Of a stretch of 64,000 bases of DNA, positions 21,820 through 31,598 are shown piece after piece. How positions within the stretch are numbered: the stretch's first letter is position 1; each line of letters starts with the position of its first letter. Source of the stretch: Rhineura floridana (taxonomy: Eukaryota; Chordata; Lepidosauria; Squamata; Rhineuridae). The DNA lies in assembly GCF_030035675.1 (NCBI RefSeq), contig NC_084493.1, forward strand, positions 24,992,203-25,056,202, in the 5' to 3' direction. Position numbers and translations under genes: made by a program. The notes below the pieces were generated by a model. The model did not search any database. It saw only the letters and a list, made by a program, of their open reading frames with translations, and was not told the origin of the DNA.

Positions 21820-22190
21820 AGGGATAATGTGACAGGACCTTCTTGATGGTGATTCCCTATTTGTGGAATGCCCTCCCTGGTGAGCTGTGTCTATCTTAAT
21901 GATTGATTTCCAGGAGAAATTCCAAAATATTTCCGTTACCCAGGTATTTGATGGCTGAAAAACACTGGCCATGGCCACCTTGAAATTAGCAGTTGTGAGG
22001 GTATGTGATTGCTTTTCAATGCACTTAGGTGCTCTCAGCGTTTTGAATATTTTAGATGGTTTTAAAATGGTTTTTACATTTTTAAAAGAACATTTTAAGT
22101 TATATTATTTTACCTTTTTGATATTTGCCCCCCTGGGCTCCTTTAAGAGGAAGGGCAGGATAGAATTTTAATTGACAAAATAATCATTCA
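21820..22190 (+). mobile_element. LINE 3' end fragment (L2-type)
   Basis: Begins with 'tttgtggaatgccctcc', a remnant of the LWNALP-type end of ORF2, and closes with 'gcccccctgggctcctttaag' and 'aagggcaggatagaatttta', the common 3' terminus of this LINE group. Same layout at 53560-53800. Confidence 0.5.
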
Positions 22191-22239
22191 ATCAATAATC
22201 CTCTGACTGGCAGCAGCTCCCTAGGGTTTTAAAGAGGAA

Positions 22240-22330
22240 TCTCTCCCAACCCTACCTGGAGATGCCAGGGATTGAACCTGGACTGATTGCATGCAAAGCA
22301 GAGGCTCTGCCACTGAGCTCCATTTCTTCT
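22240..22330 (-). mobile_element. tRNA-derived SINE fragment, antisense
   Basis: On the minus strand it contains a box-B-like 'ggttcaatccctggcatctc' preceded by 'gcatgcaa'. Same family as 26985, 30500, 31155 and 54450. Confidence 0.5.
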
Positions 22331-23130
22331 CCTAGGAAGATGTGCGTTAGATTGGCATGCATGGCCACCAGTTTAGCTGCCACTTTTATTTTGAAAAGTC
22401 CCCAAGTCCCTTTACTGAATTTGTGACCAAGCAAAAATGTCACAAAATAGTGAGTAAGCTTTCAAGGCCTCCGAGACCCTTCACTGGGGCAAAAGTAAAG
22501 TGGGAGGATACACATGTGGGGGGGGGGGAAGCTGTCTGCATTGGTCAAAAAATCACTTATGTGTTGTATAGTCTTAGAAGCAGTGTGGCTATGGGGTTTC
22601 TTAGGAAGAGCGCCTGCACTTCAGAATTTGCTACTACAACACTGGATGGGAATCGTAGGCCAGCAACCTCTGAAAGTCCACAGGTGCCCCTTCCCTTCAG
22701 TGAAATGTCAAATTTGGAAATGTTGCCAAGTTTCTAGTTCATGAGACATTTCATATCAGTACTGATACCCCCGGGGGAGTCATAAGGATTCCCAGAGTCA
22801 CAGGATTGTGGAAGAATACAGGTTTATGAGCTCTCCCGTTATTTTTTTTTTTTATCATTAATTTTTATTCAAATTTTCAAAGACAAGAAACAAAACAAAA
22901 CAAAAACAATTAAACAATAAAATAAAATGTTGACTTCCGATTTGGTGCAGATCAGTTATAGGTCTACAATATATAACAATCCTATCTCTAAAATTATATT
23001 ATAAAATCACTTTCCTCCAGTAGTTATCTTAATTAATCATCAAATCTCATAAACATTATTTTATTCTTTCCACAAAAAGTCCAAGAGAGGTTTCAATTCC
23101 TTGAGAGATATATCTTTCAATTTTTCTCCA

Positions 23131-23510
23131 AATAAACATATCACTTAATCCATCTAATTCAAATCTGTTAGGCCCAATAATTTCAATAGCCATTCTTCCA
23201 TTATCTATATTAATTCCATCTTCCATCTTCAATAATCCTGTTAAGTCCAGTAATTTCAGTAGCCATTCTTCCGTTATCAGTATCCCATAATAATCTTGTT
23301 GTCATAGCCATAGTCCAAGCAAACATATCAATTAATCCATCTCGTCAAATCTGCCAAGTCCAATAATTTCCACAACCATTCTTCCATTATCAATATTAAT
23401 TCCATCTTCCATCTTCAATAGTCCTGTTAAATCCAGTGGTTTCAGTATCCATTCATCCATTATCAGTATCCCATGATGATCTTGCTGTCATAGCCATAGT
23501 CATATAACAA
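23131..23510. repeat. Tandem duplication, two units of about 190 bp
   Basis: The unit 'acatatca.ttaatccatct...gtcatagccatagtc' occurs at about 23131-23318 and 23319-23510 with roughly 85% identity by eye. It lies inside the L1 ORF1-only element, covering its 3' part and the end of its frame. Confidence 0.65.
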
Positions 23511-24236
23511 GAGTCTGATGGGAATTTCCCCCATCACAAATATGTCCTTGCCATCAATTCTGAATATGTTGTTGAAATATTGTTGTAAAGTCACATCTCT
23601 GCTCTGGGTGCATCTCTGCTCTGTCACATATTTGTAGTTAATTCCATAACTTTTTTCTATGTCAAGCCCCATCACATCATTCCAGTCAAGAATTCTGAGT
23701 ATGTTGCTGAGATATTGCTGCAAAGTCATATCTCTGTTCTTCTTTTTTACAAAATGCACTGGCTCATTTCTTAAGAGTTTCTCCACTGTCACATATCTGT
23801 AGCCAACTCCATAGATTTTTTCTATGTCAAGCTCCATCATATCATTCCAGTCCAGAAAATTATCCAAGACATTGATAACTTTACCACCAAAATCTTCATT
23901 AATTTCTTCAGAGACAACGTTGAATTCCAAACAGTAAACTTTATTTCTAACATCCATAAACTCCAAATCTTTTTCCAATTTCACATTTGTTCCAATCTCC
24001 AGGGCTTGTAGCTTCCCTATCCCATCAAACTCCTCTCTCACAGAATCCATTGTTTCTTTAAGCTCCTGCGTCATTTTGTTAAATTCAATTTTCATCTCCT
24101 GTCTACCCTGTCTCAGGGTTTGTTTCGTTATCTCAATCTCAGCCATTATTTTCTGAAACATAATTTCTTCCATGGTCTCAATCGCTTTCCTGGTTGTCTT
24201 TCTTAAAACCACAGAAACAAAAATTATTTCAGCCAC
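23463..24236 (-). CDS. L1-type ORF1 protein (RNA-binding, coiled coil)
   Basis: An unbroken frame of 257 residues. An N-terminal heptad-like segment ('MEEIMFQKIMAEIEITKQ', 'FNKMTQELKETMDSVREEF', about residues 20-75) is the trimerising coiled coil of L1 ORF1p. It is followed by an RRM-like part ('VYCLEFNVVSEEINEDFGGK', about 98-118) and the C-terminal domain pattern 'DIEKIYGVGYRYVT' and 'VHFVKKKNRDMTLQQYL'. Part of that domain is repeated: 'LDWNDMMELDIEKIYG' recurs as 'LDWNDVMGLDIEKSYG' about 57 residues on. The end reads 'FRIDGKDIFVMGEIPIRLL', as in L1. The internal repeat is unusual for ORF1p. Confidence 0.65.
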   Translation of the reverse strand: MAEIIFVSVVLRKTTRKAIETMEEIMFQKIMAEIEITKQTLRQGRQEMKIEFNKMTQELKETMDSVREEFDGIGKLQALEIGTNVKLEKDLEFMDVRNKVYCLEFNVVSEEINEDFGGKVINVLDNFLDWNDMMELDIEKIYGVGYRYVTVEKLLRNEPVHFVKKKNRDMTLQQYLSNILRILDWNDVMGLDIEKSYGINYKYVTEQRCTQSRDVTLQQYFNNIFRIDGKDIFVMGEIPIRLLLYDYGYDSKIIMGY

Positions 24237-24936
24237 AATTGGGTTAATGTTCCAGGCTTGCTTATATCAGTGTAGACATTACAGCCTGCCTTATCTCTAT
24301 GTGTTCAGGAATACAAAAACAAACTTAGTTCCCAACATCAAAACAATTAGTGGCGTCGTGAACAAGCAGATTCGTCAAAATGAAATAGACCAAAAAAAAA
24401 GTTTTTGTTCCCTCCTCCTCGAAATAGAAATCCCTCTTCTGTTGGTATCTTTAGAATGCACCTCCAGGACAGCTTTTTGCGATAAAAACAAAGATAAGCT
24501 TTTTCGATTTCTTTCCTCCTTAATTTCGTTAGTGAAAGAGAAAAGCCATAAATTCACCTAGAAGTTATTCTTTTGGCTATACCTGGTGACTATTTCAACA
24601 GATGTTAAACATCAGATGTTAAACATCCCAGTTGTAAGGATTTCCTGAGGATTGTGGAAGATTATAAGCTGGGGGAAAGCACAGGTTTGTGAGATCTCGC
24701 TTTATGATCCCTTGTTTTTTGATGTGCTTGGTGATGTGTTCTTCAGATCCCATGCTCTTCCTGGATCCTGCCAGTTCCTTCGGCCATTGACTTGGATCTC
24801 TAGATCCCAGTTTTGGATCTGTGTTAAAACCTGCACAACCACGAGAGACATTCACAAGACTTGATTGTAACAATTCAGCTCTCTACATGTTACTCCAGAA
24901 GTGGAGTGGATTTACCGCCTTCCCTTCCCGCTACAG

Positions 24937-25114
24937 TGTTGGCAATAAATATTTCCAACATGGCTTTGTGGAAATGGAGCCCTCGGCTAGGCCCAGCAAA
25001 GTTGTGGAAAGTTCTAGAACAAACCATCAGCTCTCGCAATTGTTTTCTTTGGCAGAGCTGGAGAGAAACAACATGAACAGGGCTCTTTCTCCAAAGGTTA
25101 TCTTTCCATCAAAG
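24937..25114 (+). CDS. Coiled-coil gene, candidate first coding exon (residues 1-47)
   Basis: The exon ends at a strong donor, 'AAAG|gtaaga'. The acceptor is probably 'cgctacag' before 24937. A shorter choice, 'tttggcag' before 25056, keeps the same frame. The ATG at 24974 has a good Kozak context (G at -3, G at +4) and opens 'MEPSARPSKVVESSRTNHQL', then 'LERNNMNRALSPKVIFPSK'. The exon ends in phase 0, which the next exon at 26752 accepts. The start is my choice; an upstream exon may exist, since the frame is open above the ATG. I do not recognise the protein. Confidence 0.55.
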
Positions 25115-25115
25115 G

Positions 25116-25510
25116 TAAGAAAGTACATTTTGTGCTGGGGCTTACCCCATCAGGTTTGATCATCCATTTATTTAAAGTGGTCATGCCCCTTCAAGGCGAC
25201 TCCTCTACTGAGGAGGAGCTGGAGCCTCCAGAAACTCAGGAACAGCACCGAACAGCAGCTGGGACCCTCAAGGGAGACTGGCAAGGATCCCCCCCCTGCA
25301 GGTTGGCCTTTGAAGAAGAGGCAGAACAAATCCTGAGCCCCTGGGAGCAATAGAGCCTCAAGAGGTAGACTGAAACCTTCCCAGTCAGGAAGAGTGCTTG
25401 GTTGCAGAGGAGGCCTCCTTGTGAGTACAGGGCCCCTCAGGAGGAGGGCCCCTCCTCACAACGAGGACTGTCTGCAGAAACCTCTAAGGGGCTGCACCTG
25501 GGTCCTGAGT
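25116..25510. other. Intron, nothing recognised
   Basis: Intronic sequence after the first coding exon. Short open frames here lack splice support. Confidence 0.3.
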
Positions 25511-25690
25511 AGGGTTGCCAGGCCCGGCCTCCAAGAGGTCTTCTGTATCTTTACAAGTTGTGCAAGGGGAAGGGAGAATTCCACCTTGTGGTTTTTCCCA
25601 TTGCAGTGTTGCAAGAACACCTGCACTTGGTTGACTTTCTCTTCTCCTAAAGACACAGGATCAGTCTCAGTCCCTGAGCCTGGCAACCCT
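25511..25690. mobile_element. Small hAT-like MITE, 180 bp
   Basis: Inverted ends AGGGTTGCCAGG and CCTGGCAACCCT are perfect over 12 bp. Flanks 'tcctgagt' and 'agctgagt' match at 6 of 8 positions, consistent with an old 8-bp duplication. It lies in the first intron of the coiled-coil gene. Confidence 0.7.
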
Positions 25691-26044
25691 AGCTGAGTGC
25701 AGTTCTGGTAGCTCTAGCTTAAAAGCCTCAATGCAAGGCTAGGAGAGCTGCTGGAACAGCATCTTGGTACCAGCTCTGTGTCAGGTACCTGATCCTGACC
25801 TTTAGCATAACCTAGACTTTAGGCTGCCCTTTGATTTGTCTTTTGCCTGAGCCCCTGCTTGAACCTCTGCTGAACTGGACCTCAGACAGCTTCTTGATTT
25901 GCACTGAGTCTTGCCTGAACACTTGTTGGAACCTCTTCTTGCCTAGAACTGGACCTTGGATGTTGCTGCTGTCTGTGTCCACAAGAACCTTGGTTATCTG
26001 GAAGGCCCCTGCAACCTGGGATCCAACTAGGACAGGACAAAAGC

Positions 26045-26185
26045 ACAAGTGGAGAACCTGTGGCCTTCCAGATGTGGTTGGACTCCAAACTGCATCAGCC
26101 CCAGCCAGCATCTCCAATGGTGAAGGATGGTGGGAGCTGTAGACCAACAAAATTTGGAGGGCCACACACTCCCCATTCCTGACTT
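26045..26185. mobile_element. Family B MITE
   Basis: A full palindromic copy: 'gagaacctgtggccttccag' and 'ttggactccaa' on the left, 'agaccaacaaaatttggagg' and 'ccccattcctg' on the right. Confidence 0.65.
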
Positions 26186-26519
26186 AAAAGTACTTTTACC
26201 CCACTTCTCAGCTGAAAAGTCACCCAGAGGTGGGAATAAAAGTTTACAAGCTTCCACTTCCAGTTTTGGTTAACCACCGCTTACCTCTGCTTGTCCAAAC
26301 CTAGAACATGGCTTAAAAATGGTTAGCTTAAAGCAAGATAGCTGCAGAAACTACAACTTGAAGATGGCTTGTTTTACGCTAAGCGCAATTAATGTAAATG
26401 AACATTAACCACGGTTTGTTAGTTTGGATTACATGGCAAACTGTGGTTAATCAAAAGCAAAGGCAAAAACGTCCAAATTCCTCCTCTCGACTACATGGGG
26501 AGAGGGTTGCACATGAGCC

Positions 26520-26650
26520 CAGAAGAGTGTGGCCCTTCAGATGTTCCTGAACTACAATTCCCATAGTCACTGACCATTAGCCTTATTATTGCTGATGAGA
26601 GTTGGGAGTCCAACCCACATCTGGAGGGCCACAGTGTCCCCATCTCTGTG
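26520..26650. mobile_element. Family B MITE
   Basis: 'gtggcccttcagatgttcc' on the left pairs with 'cacatctggagggccac' on the right, with 'acaattcccatagtcactga' between. Confidence 0.6.
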
Positions 26651-26751
26651 CCAAACCATGGTTTAGTGTGCCATCCAAATGCAGCCAGTCAGTCGGCAGC
26701 CTTCCATGCTAGATTTGGTACTCATCTGCCTCTTTCTTTCTCCTTGATCAG

Positions 26752-26903
26752 ATAGTTGCTAATGGGACACCAGGAGCACTGGAGCTCAGCAGCTCAAGAA
26801 GCCGAGTGAGAGAATATAGCAGGGACTCTCTTCACCCGAAGCATCCTCAGAGAGCAAAGGCGATGCGTCCACAGCAAGGCATCTGCTCCAAAGACAGCAT
26901 AAT
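26752..26903 (+). CDS. Coiled-coil gene, exon 2 (residues 48-98)
   Basis: The acceptor is 'ctttctccttgatcag' and the donor 'AT|gtatgt'. Starts in phase 0 and leaves two bases (AT), completed by G at the next exon to give Met. Encodes 'IVANGTPGALELSSSRSR' and 'EYSRDSLHPKHPQRAKAMRP', a basic, Ser- and Pro-containing, probably unstructured stretch. No domain is recognised. The call rests on splice signals, an open frame and phase agreement with both neighbours. Confidence 0.65.
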
Positions 26904-26984
26904 GTATGTTTGGCTTTTGCATGGAGAGGAGCGGGGAGAGGTTAAATCCACCCGGCATAACGTAGTTGGGTATCTTAAGAGTAG

Positions 26985-27180
26985 AGGATACCAGGAAACT
27001 GCCTTATACTGAGTCAGACCATTGGTCCATCTAGCTCAACACTGTCTACACTGACTGGCAGTGGCTATCCAGGGCAGGAGTCACTCCCAGTCCGACCTGG
27101 AGATGCCAGGGACTGACCCTGGGACCTTCTGCATGCAAAACAGCTACTCTACCACAGAGCTATGGTGCCTCCTTCATAGA
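26985..27180 (-). mobile_element. tRNA-derived SINE, antisense
   Basis: Minus strand reads 'agctctgtggtagagtagct' and 'ggtcccagggtcagtccctg' (pol III A- and B-box-like), then the body ending 'ccaatggtctgactcagt' and 'aaggcagttt'. A common squamate SINE family, also at 30500, 31155 and 54450. Confidence 0.7.
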
Positions 27181-27349
27181 CGCAACTAAGCTACTTTAAG
27201 TGACAAAATTCCAGGGGTGCGTGCGTGGTTTGGTTAAACAGACAGGCTACTTGAATGACTTCTTATTTGCTTTCATTTTAGCAAACATCAGTTAAATCAT
27301 CAAAAAAGATTTAGCTAGCAAGCTTACTTTCAGCTGAGACTGTAGTAAG

Positions 27350-27648
27350 TGTTGGGGGTAAAGTATCAATGCATGTTACAAGTGACCTGAACCCATGGGG
27401 GTGGGGGAGACAGAAAGGTAATATATTCTTCCCTCTGCTGGTTCCTCCTTTACAGTGTTTGTTGTTTTTGTTGGCTTTGCTCCTCCCCTCCCTTAGTAAC
27501 GGCTCTCTGAGTGGAAGCTGTGTGGCTGCTTCAGTATCTATGGCTTCACCTCTTTGTAGTAATAAACTTTACATTTCTTTATTCTTTTCTTAATAGACCA
27601 GTTATTTCTGCACTATGCTACAATATATATTTATCCAAAACTCTAGCA
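27350..27648 (+). mobile_element. Solo LTR fossil, family L, copy 1
   Basis: A 299-bp block from TGTTGGGGGT to ACTCTAGCA with flanks 'gtaag' and 'ataag' (4 of 5 alike), fitting a 5-bp target duplication. An AATAAA-like signal lies in the middle. Two relatives lie at 41976-42286 and 54862-55159. No internal genes remain; it is a relic of recombination between two LTRs. Confidence 0.55.
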
Positions 27649-28004
27649 ATAAGGCGGTTTAGTCTTTCTTGCCTTGTGGTAGATCTTTACTAGTTTCTGT
27701 TCATTAATGTTACACTCTCCTGATGCAGCCGATATGGCAGCGATAGAGCATCTGAGGCCGGGGGCTCCTCAAATTGTAGCTAAGTCTCAGTCAGCCCCAC
27801 TCCACCTCACTCTGCCCCCAAATCCTGTTGCCTTTCCTGAACCTTCAAAGGAAACATGTAAGTGAAAACTGTTTGAACCATTCCCAGCATTGTTACTTAA
27901 GTGACATTAAGATGCATGCATGGCTAAGTTATGCCATTCCAGTCAGGGGTGGAATTCGGGGAGAGGAGGGTGCCAGAAAGGCAGCTTACCTAGCTGTTTT
28001 GGAG

Positions 28005-28324
28005 GGTGGGCTAGCATTCAGTTAGCATTTCAAGCCAAATCGACCAAATTTGCACTTTCTGAAACGAGAACCGAAAGTGTGCATAAAAATGAATATATGA
28101 GTGAAAATCTATAAATGTCTTGTATTAGGAACAAAATGTTTGCAAAAATGTCAAAACTGCCTACAAAAACATGTTTATTATGAGAAACTCACTAAAATGC
28201 TGGAGAATTTCATGAGGATTTTTAAAAAAAATGCAAATTGCTACAGAAATGTGGAAAACCACATTTCAGATTAGAAAAATAAGAAATGGAGAGAACTGAA
28301 ACTGACAGATCTTTCCATCCCTAG
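28005..28324 (+). mobile_element. hAT-type MITE, family A, left end damaged
   Basis: Shares 'catttcaagccaaatcgacc', 'tgcactttctgaaacga', 'acaaaaatgtttgcaaaaatg'-like blocks and the right end 'tttccatcccta' with the copy at 192-583. The left inverted end is not clear. Confidence 0.6.
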
Positions 28325-28329
28325 CGTGG

Positions 28330-28875
28330 GCCCAGCCAACCTAGTTATCTTGATTGGAAATGAAGTGGTATGCCCACCCCAAAACCTTTGCAGGTGTAAA
28401 TAGTATTGAAAGCAGGATCATGTATAATTGCCCCGATACCATCATGAGCACAAATTATGATGAATGCACAAGAGAAAAACATCTAGAGGGGCCCACAGTT
28501 AGTTGTACTAACTGTAGGCAATATAAACCAATAGGTTAAGGTGCTCACTGATGTGTGCCTCCCCTGCACCTCTGATGCTAAAACATGTTAAAATTGCATC
28601 TTAACTGTCCCAGTGTGTGTATTGTAAGGTGTCATGATTCAAATGATGTTCTTTTGTATGTAGACCAGCATGAGATCTGGCTTTGTCTCCCCATATTACT
28701 AGGGACGTTTGTTCTGTCCGTGATCCTCCCACGAGATGTAAAGGCAGGATCTAGTGGAAAAACATAATTGTGTCATTGATGACAGGCTAAACCTTGTGTA
28801 CGGCAAGATCAAAGTTCTGCATTCAAATCCTTTTTTTAGGATATGAAGCACGAGGTGTAAAATGTAGTGAGTGTA
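28330..28875. other. Intron, nothing recognised
   Basis: No splice-supported frame and no repeat that I can name. Confidence 0.3.
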
Positions 28876-29165
28876 AGATGTAGTGATGGCCACCAACTTG
28901 GAGGGGTTTAAAACAGGATTCAACCAATTCATAGTGGATGAGGTTATCCGTGGCTACTAGCCATGATGGCTATGTTCTACCTCCACTCTCAGAGGCAGGA
29001 TGAATGCCAGTTGCTGAGAACTGCAAGTGGAGAGAGTGCTGTTGAGCTCAGCACTGCTTGCACTGCTTGCAGGCTTCCCATAGCCATCTGGTTGACCACT
29101 GTGAGAACAGGATGCTGGACTAGATGCACCACTGGCCTGATCCAGCAAGGCGGCTGTGGCGGCTG
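28876..29165 (+). mobile_element. CR1-type LINE 3' end
   Basis: Shares 'gtgatggccaccaacttgga', 'ggctactagccatgatggc', 'catctggttgaccactgtg' and 'ccactggcctgatccagca' with the copies at 30700 and 49615. Only 3' UTR sequence remains. Confidence 0.6.
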
Positions 29166-29227
29166 TGGCTGCGGCTGCTGCTGCTGTTATGGCTGTCATC
29201 GTCATCATCATCATCATCATCATCATT
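29155..29227. repeat. Simple repeats (GGCTGT)n, (GCT)n and (CAT)n
   Basis: Three adjoining short-period runs, the last (CAT)8-9 at 29200-29226. The CAT run is probably the tail of the antisense L2 piece that follows. Confidence 0.75.
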
Positions 29228-29465
29228 TCAATTTCTTCTCATCCCAGGGCAGGTTACAACAATTTAAAATTAAATGTTGAAAACAAATTATAGTCACAGG
29301 AATAGGGTGGGTTCTGAAAATTTGTATCTCAGTAGTCAAAGGGCAAAACAAAGAGGTGTAGCATATGGTGGAAACCATAAAGTGAAGGTGCCAGAGGAAC
29401 CTCTGCAGGGAGGGAATTCCACAGCCTAGGAGCCACCACAGAGAATGCCCTCTCCTGTTCACATA
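29226..29465 (-). mobile_element. L2-type LINE C-terminal and 3' fragment, antisense
   Basis: The minus strand encodes 'ERAFSVVAPRLWNSLPAEV', the last block of L2 ORF2, followed by 3' UTR and a (ATG)n tail. The fragment ends about 24 bp upstream of exon 3, so it lies beside the branch-point and pyrimidine-tract region. Confidence 0.65.
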
Positions 29466-29488
29466 TATTCTTATATTGTCCTTCACAG

Positions 29489-29771
29489 GGATGTATCAAA
29501 TGGTATAGAAGACAATGGGCAACTTCCCGGCTCAACCACCAGAAGAAGGCATTCTTTATCTCGCCTCCCAAACAGCAATGCAAGAGAGTATAGTCCCATG
29601 CAGCCATTGGCTAGAAGGATATGGAGGACTGGCTCGGAGCTTGACTTGCGACCATCCTTACTGGAAGAGCTAGGAAGGAAAATTGAGCTGGGGGAAGCTA
29701 GCTGCATGGTGAGGAACCTGGAGATGGAACTCAGCATGATGCAGTTTGAGCTGTACTCCCTTAAACAGAAG
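29489..29771 (+). CDS. Coiled-coil gene, exon 3 (residues 98-192)
   Basis: The acceptor is 'atattgtccttcacag' and the donor 'CAGAAG|gtaatg'. The first base completes Met98. Encodes the Arg/Ser segment 'TTRRRHSLSRLPNSNAREY', then 'IWRTGSELDLRPSLLEELGR' and the start of the coiled coil 'VRNLEMELSMMQFELYSLKQ'. The RRRHS motif is a possible basophilic-kinase site. Flanked by L2 upstream and CR1 directly downstream. Ends in phase 0, matching exon 4. Confidence 0.75.
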
Positions 29772-29906
29772 GTAATGTGGAATACTGTGGAGAGCTCTGG
29801 GTGCTGAACCTCAAAAAGGATATTTTAGTGCTGGGAAAGGTTCACAAAAGGGCAACCAAAATGACGAGGGAGGTGGAGCAACTCTTCTATAAGGAAAGGT
29901 TACAAC

Positions 29907-30350
29907 CAGGGATGGAAAGACCTGTCAATTTTGGTTCTCTCCGTTTCTCATTTTTCCAGTCTTAAATTCAGTTCTCCATGTTTCTGCACAATTTGCCAAT
30001 TTTTTAAAAGAAATCCTCATGAAAATTCTCCATCATCTTAGAGCAAATTTCTCTTAATAAACCCATTTTTGTAGGCAGTTTTGAGTAATGTGCACATTTT
30101 TGAAAGCAATTTCTTGTCATGTAATGCATTTTTGTGTTGTTTTCACTCATGTATTCATTTTTATGCACATTTCCCCCTAATGTATGCATTTTGGAAAACA
30201 TTGTTTGATTGGTGAACTGCATTGCAAAATTCAAATCAGTGCCAATTTCGAGGGGTGGCTGCATTTCAGTTCTCATATTGTTTCGGAAAGTGCGAATTTG
30301 ATAGATCCAGCTTGAAACGCAAACTGAATCGAATTTCTCGCCCATCCCTA
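29907..30350 (-). mobile_element. hAT-type MITE, family A, inside CR1
   Basis: Ends CAGGGATGG and CCATCCCTA; 8-bp flanks GTTACAAC and GTTATAAC differ at one base. Interrupts CR1 cleanly, so it is younger than the CR1 copy. Confidence 0.75.
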
Positions 30351-30497
30351 GTTATAACATTTGGGGCATTTTAGGTTAGAAAAAAGGCAAGTAAAGGGGT
30401 AAGTGAGAGGCTTATAGGATTATGCAGGTGCAGAGAAAGTGGATAGGGAGTTTTTCTCCCTTTTTCATTATACTAGAATCTGGGGCTGTCTAATGAA

Positions 30498-30699
30498 GGA
30501 TTGTAGCTCGGTGGTAGATCATCTGCCTTGCATGCAGAAGGCCCCAAGTTTAATCCATGGCATCTCCAGGAAGGGCTATGAAATACTCCTGCCTGAAGGC
30601 TGAAAGCCTGGAATGCTGCTGCCAATCAGTGTAGATAATATTGGGTTAGATGGACCAATGGTCTCACTCATTGTAAGGCAGCTTCCTATGAATTAAGCT
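30498..30699 (+). mobile_element. tRNA-derived SINE inside CR1
   Basis: A-box-like 'tagctcggtggtagatcat', B-box-like 'agtttaatcc', body 'ggcatctccaggaagggct', end 'atggaccaatggtctcac' and 'aaggcagcttcctatg'. CR1 resumes at 'aagctgaatg'. Confidence 0.7.
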
Positions 30700-31154
30700 G
30701 AATGTTGGAAGATTCAGGACAGACCAAAGGAAGTACTTCTTCATACAGCGCATAGTTAAACTATGGAACTTCCTCCCACAAGATATAGTGATGACCGCCA
30801 ACTTGAGCATCTTTAAAAGGGAATCAGACAAATTCATGGAGGATAAGGCTATCAGTGGTTAGTTATGGTGACTATATACTACCCCCAGGACGCCTCTGAA
30901 TACCAGTTGCTGGGGAGTGCAAACAGGGAGAGTAAGGTTGCACTCATGTCCTGCTTGTGGGCATCTGGCTGGCCACTCATGTCCTGCTTGTGGGCTTCCC
31001 ATCAGGATGCTGGACCAGATGGGCCACTGGCCTGATCCAGCAGGGCTCTTGTATTCTGAAATCTACAAACTGTAGACTCTTGTTTGCTCCCAGAGTACCA
31101 CTCTCAAGTGTCTGGAGTAGTTTATGCTCCAGTCCTTGTTGGGGTAAATACATA

Positions 31155-31485
31155 GGATCATAGGAAGGTGCCTCCTACTGAGTCAGACCAGGGCTCCATC
31201 TAGCTCAGTACTGCCTACACCGCTGTTCTTCAACCTTGGACCCCCAGATGTTAGCTACAACTCCCATCAACCCCAACCGGCTTAGCCAGTGGCCAAGGAT
31301 GGTGGGAGTTATAGTCCAACAACATCTGGGGACTCACGGTTGAAGCAGTGGTTCACACTGACTGGGAGCAGCTCTCCATGGTCTCAGGCGGGTGTCTTTC
31401 CTAGCCCTTCCTGGAGATGCCAGGGAATGAACCTGGAACCTTCTGCATGCAAGTCAGATGCCCTGCTACTGAGCTATGGCTTTTT
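31155..31485 (-). mobile_element. tRNA-derived SINE, antisense, split by family B MITE
   Basis: Minus-strand order: 'atagctcagtagcagggcat', 'ggttcattccctggcatctc', [MITE 31205-31350], 'actgagctagatggagcc', 'ctgactcagtaggaggcac'. The two SINE halves join when the MITE is removed. Confidence 0.65.
31205..31350. mobile_element. Family B MITE inside SINE
   Basis: 'ttcttcaaccttggaccccc' and 'agctacaactcccatcaacc' on the left; 'gtgggagttatagtccaaca' and 'gggactcacggttgaag' on the right. Nested in the SINE at 31155-31485. Confidence 0.65.
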
Positions 31486-31598
31486 TTCCAAGGAACAATC
31501 TCACGTAGGAACATAGTCTGATACCTCCTTCATTTCATGCAATGGAGATTAATTTACAGTTTGCCTCAATCTCCTCTGACCCCTTGTCTTTCTTACAG

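Larger units (their letters stand above)
22843..24634 (-). mobile_element. L1 ORF1-only (half-L1-like) element
   Basis: On the minus strand it starts near 24634, encodes an L1-type ORF1 (24236-23463), then runs through a tandemly duplicated region to an AATAAA-like signal and a poly(A) tail at 22843-22855. No reverse transcriptase is present. This is the structure of HAL1-like elements, which move with a full L1's machinery. An alternative is an ordinary L1 with its ORF2 deleted. Imperfect direct repeats of about 60-75 bp flank it (22785-22842 and 24635-24710). Confidence 0.6.
29775..31050 (+). mobile_element. CR1-type LINE 3' region with two nested insertions
   Basis: CR1 parts at 29775-29906, 30351-30497 and 30700-31050 join in consensus order: 'tggaatactgtg', 'agggcaaccaaaatgac', 'ggaaaggt' then 'catttggggcattttag', 'gagaaagtggataggga' then 'gaatgttggaagattcagg', ending 'cctgatccagcagggctctt'. 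Interrupted by family A MITE (29907-30350) and a tRNA SINE (about 30498-30699). It starts within about 6 bases of the exon 3 donor. Confidence 0.7.

Noticed and set aside
24172-24561. 129-residue plus-strand frame
   Set aside because: It is antisense to the 5' part of the L1 ORF1-only element; no motif or splice support.
28957-29280. Met-rich and Cys/Gly/His-rich frames
   Set aside because: Translations of the GCT and CAT microsatellites.
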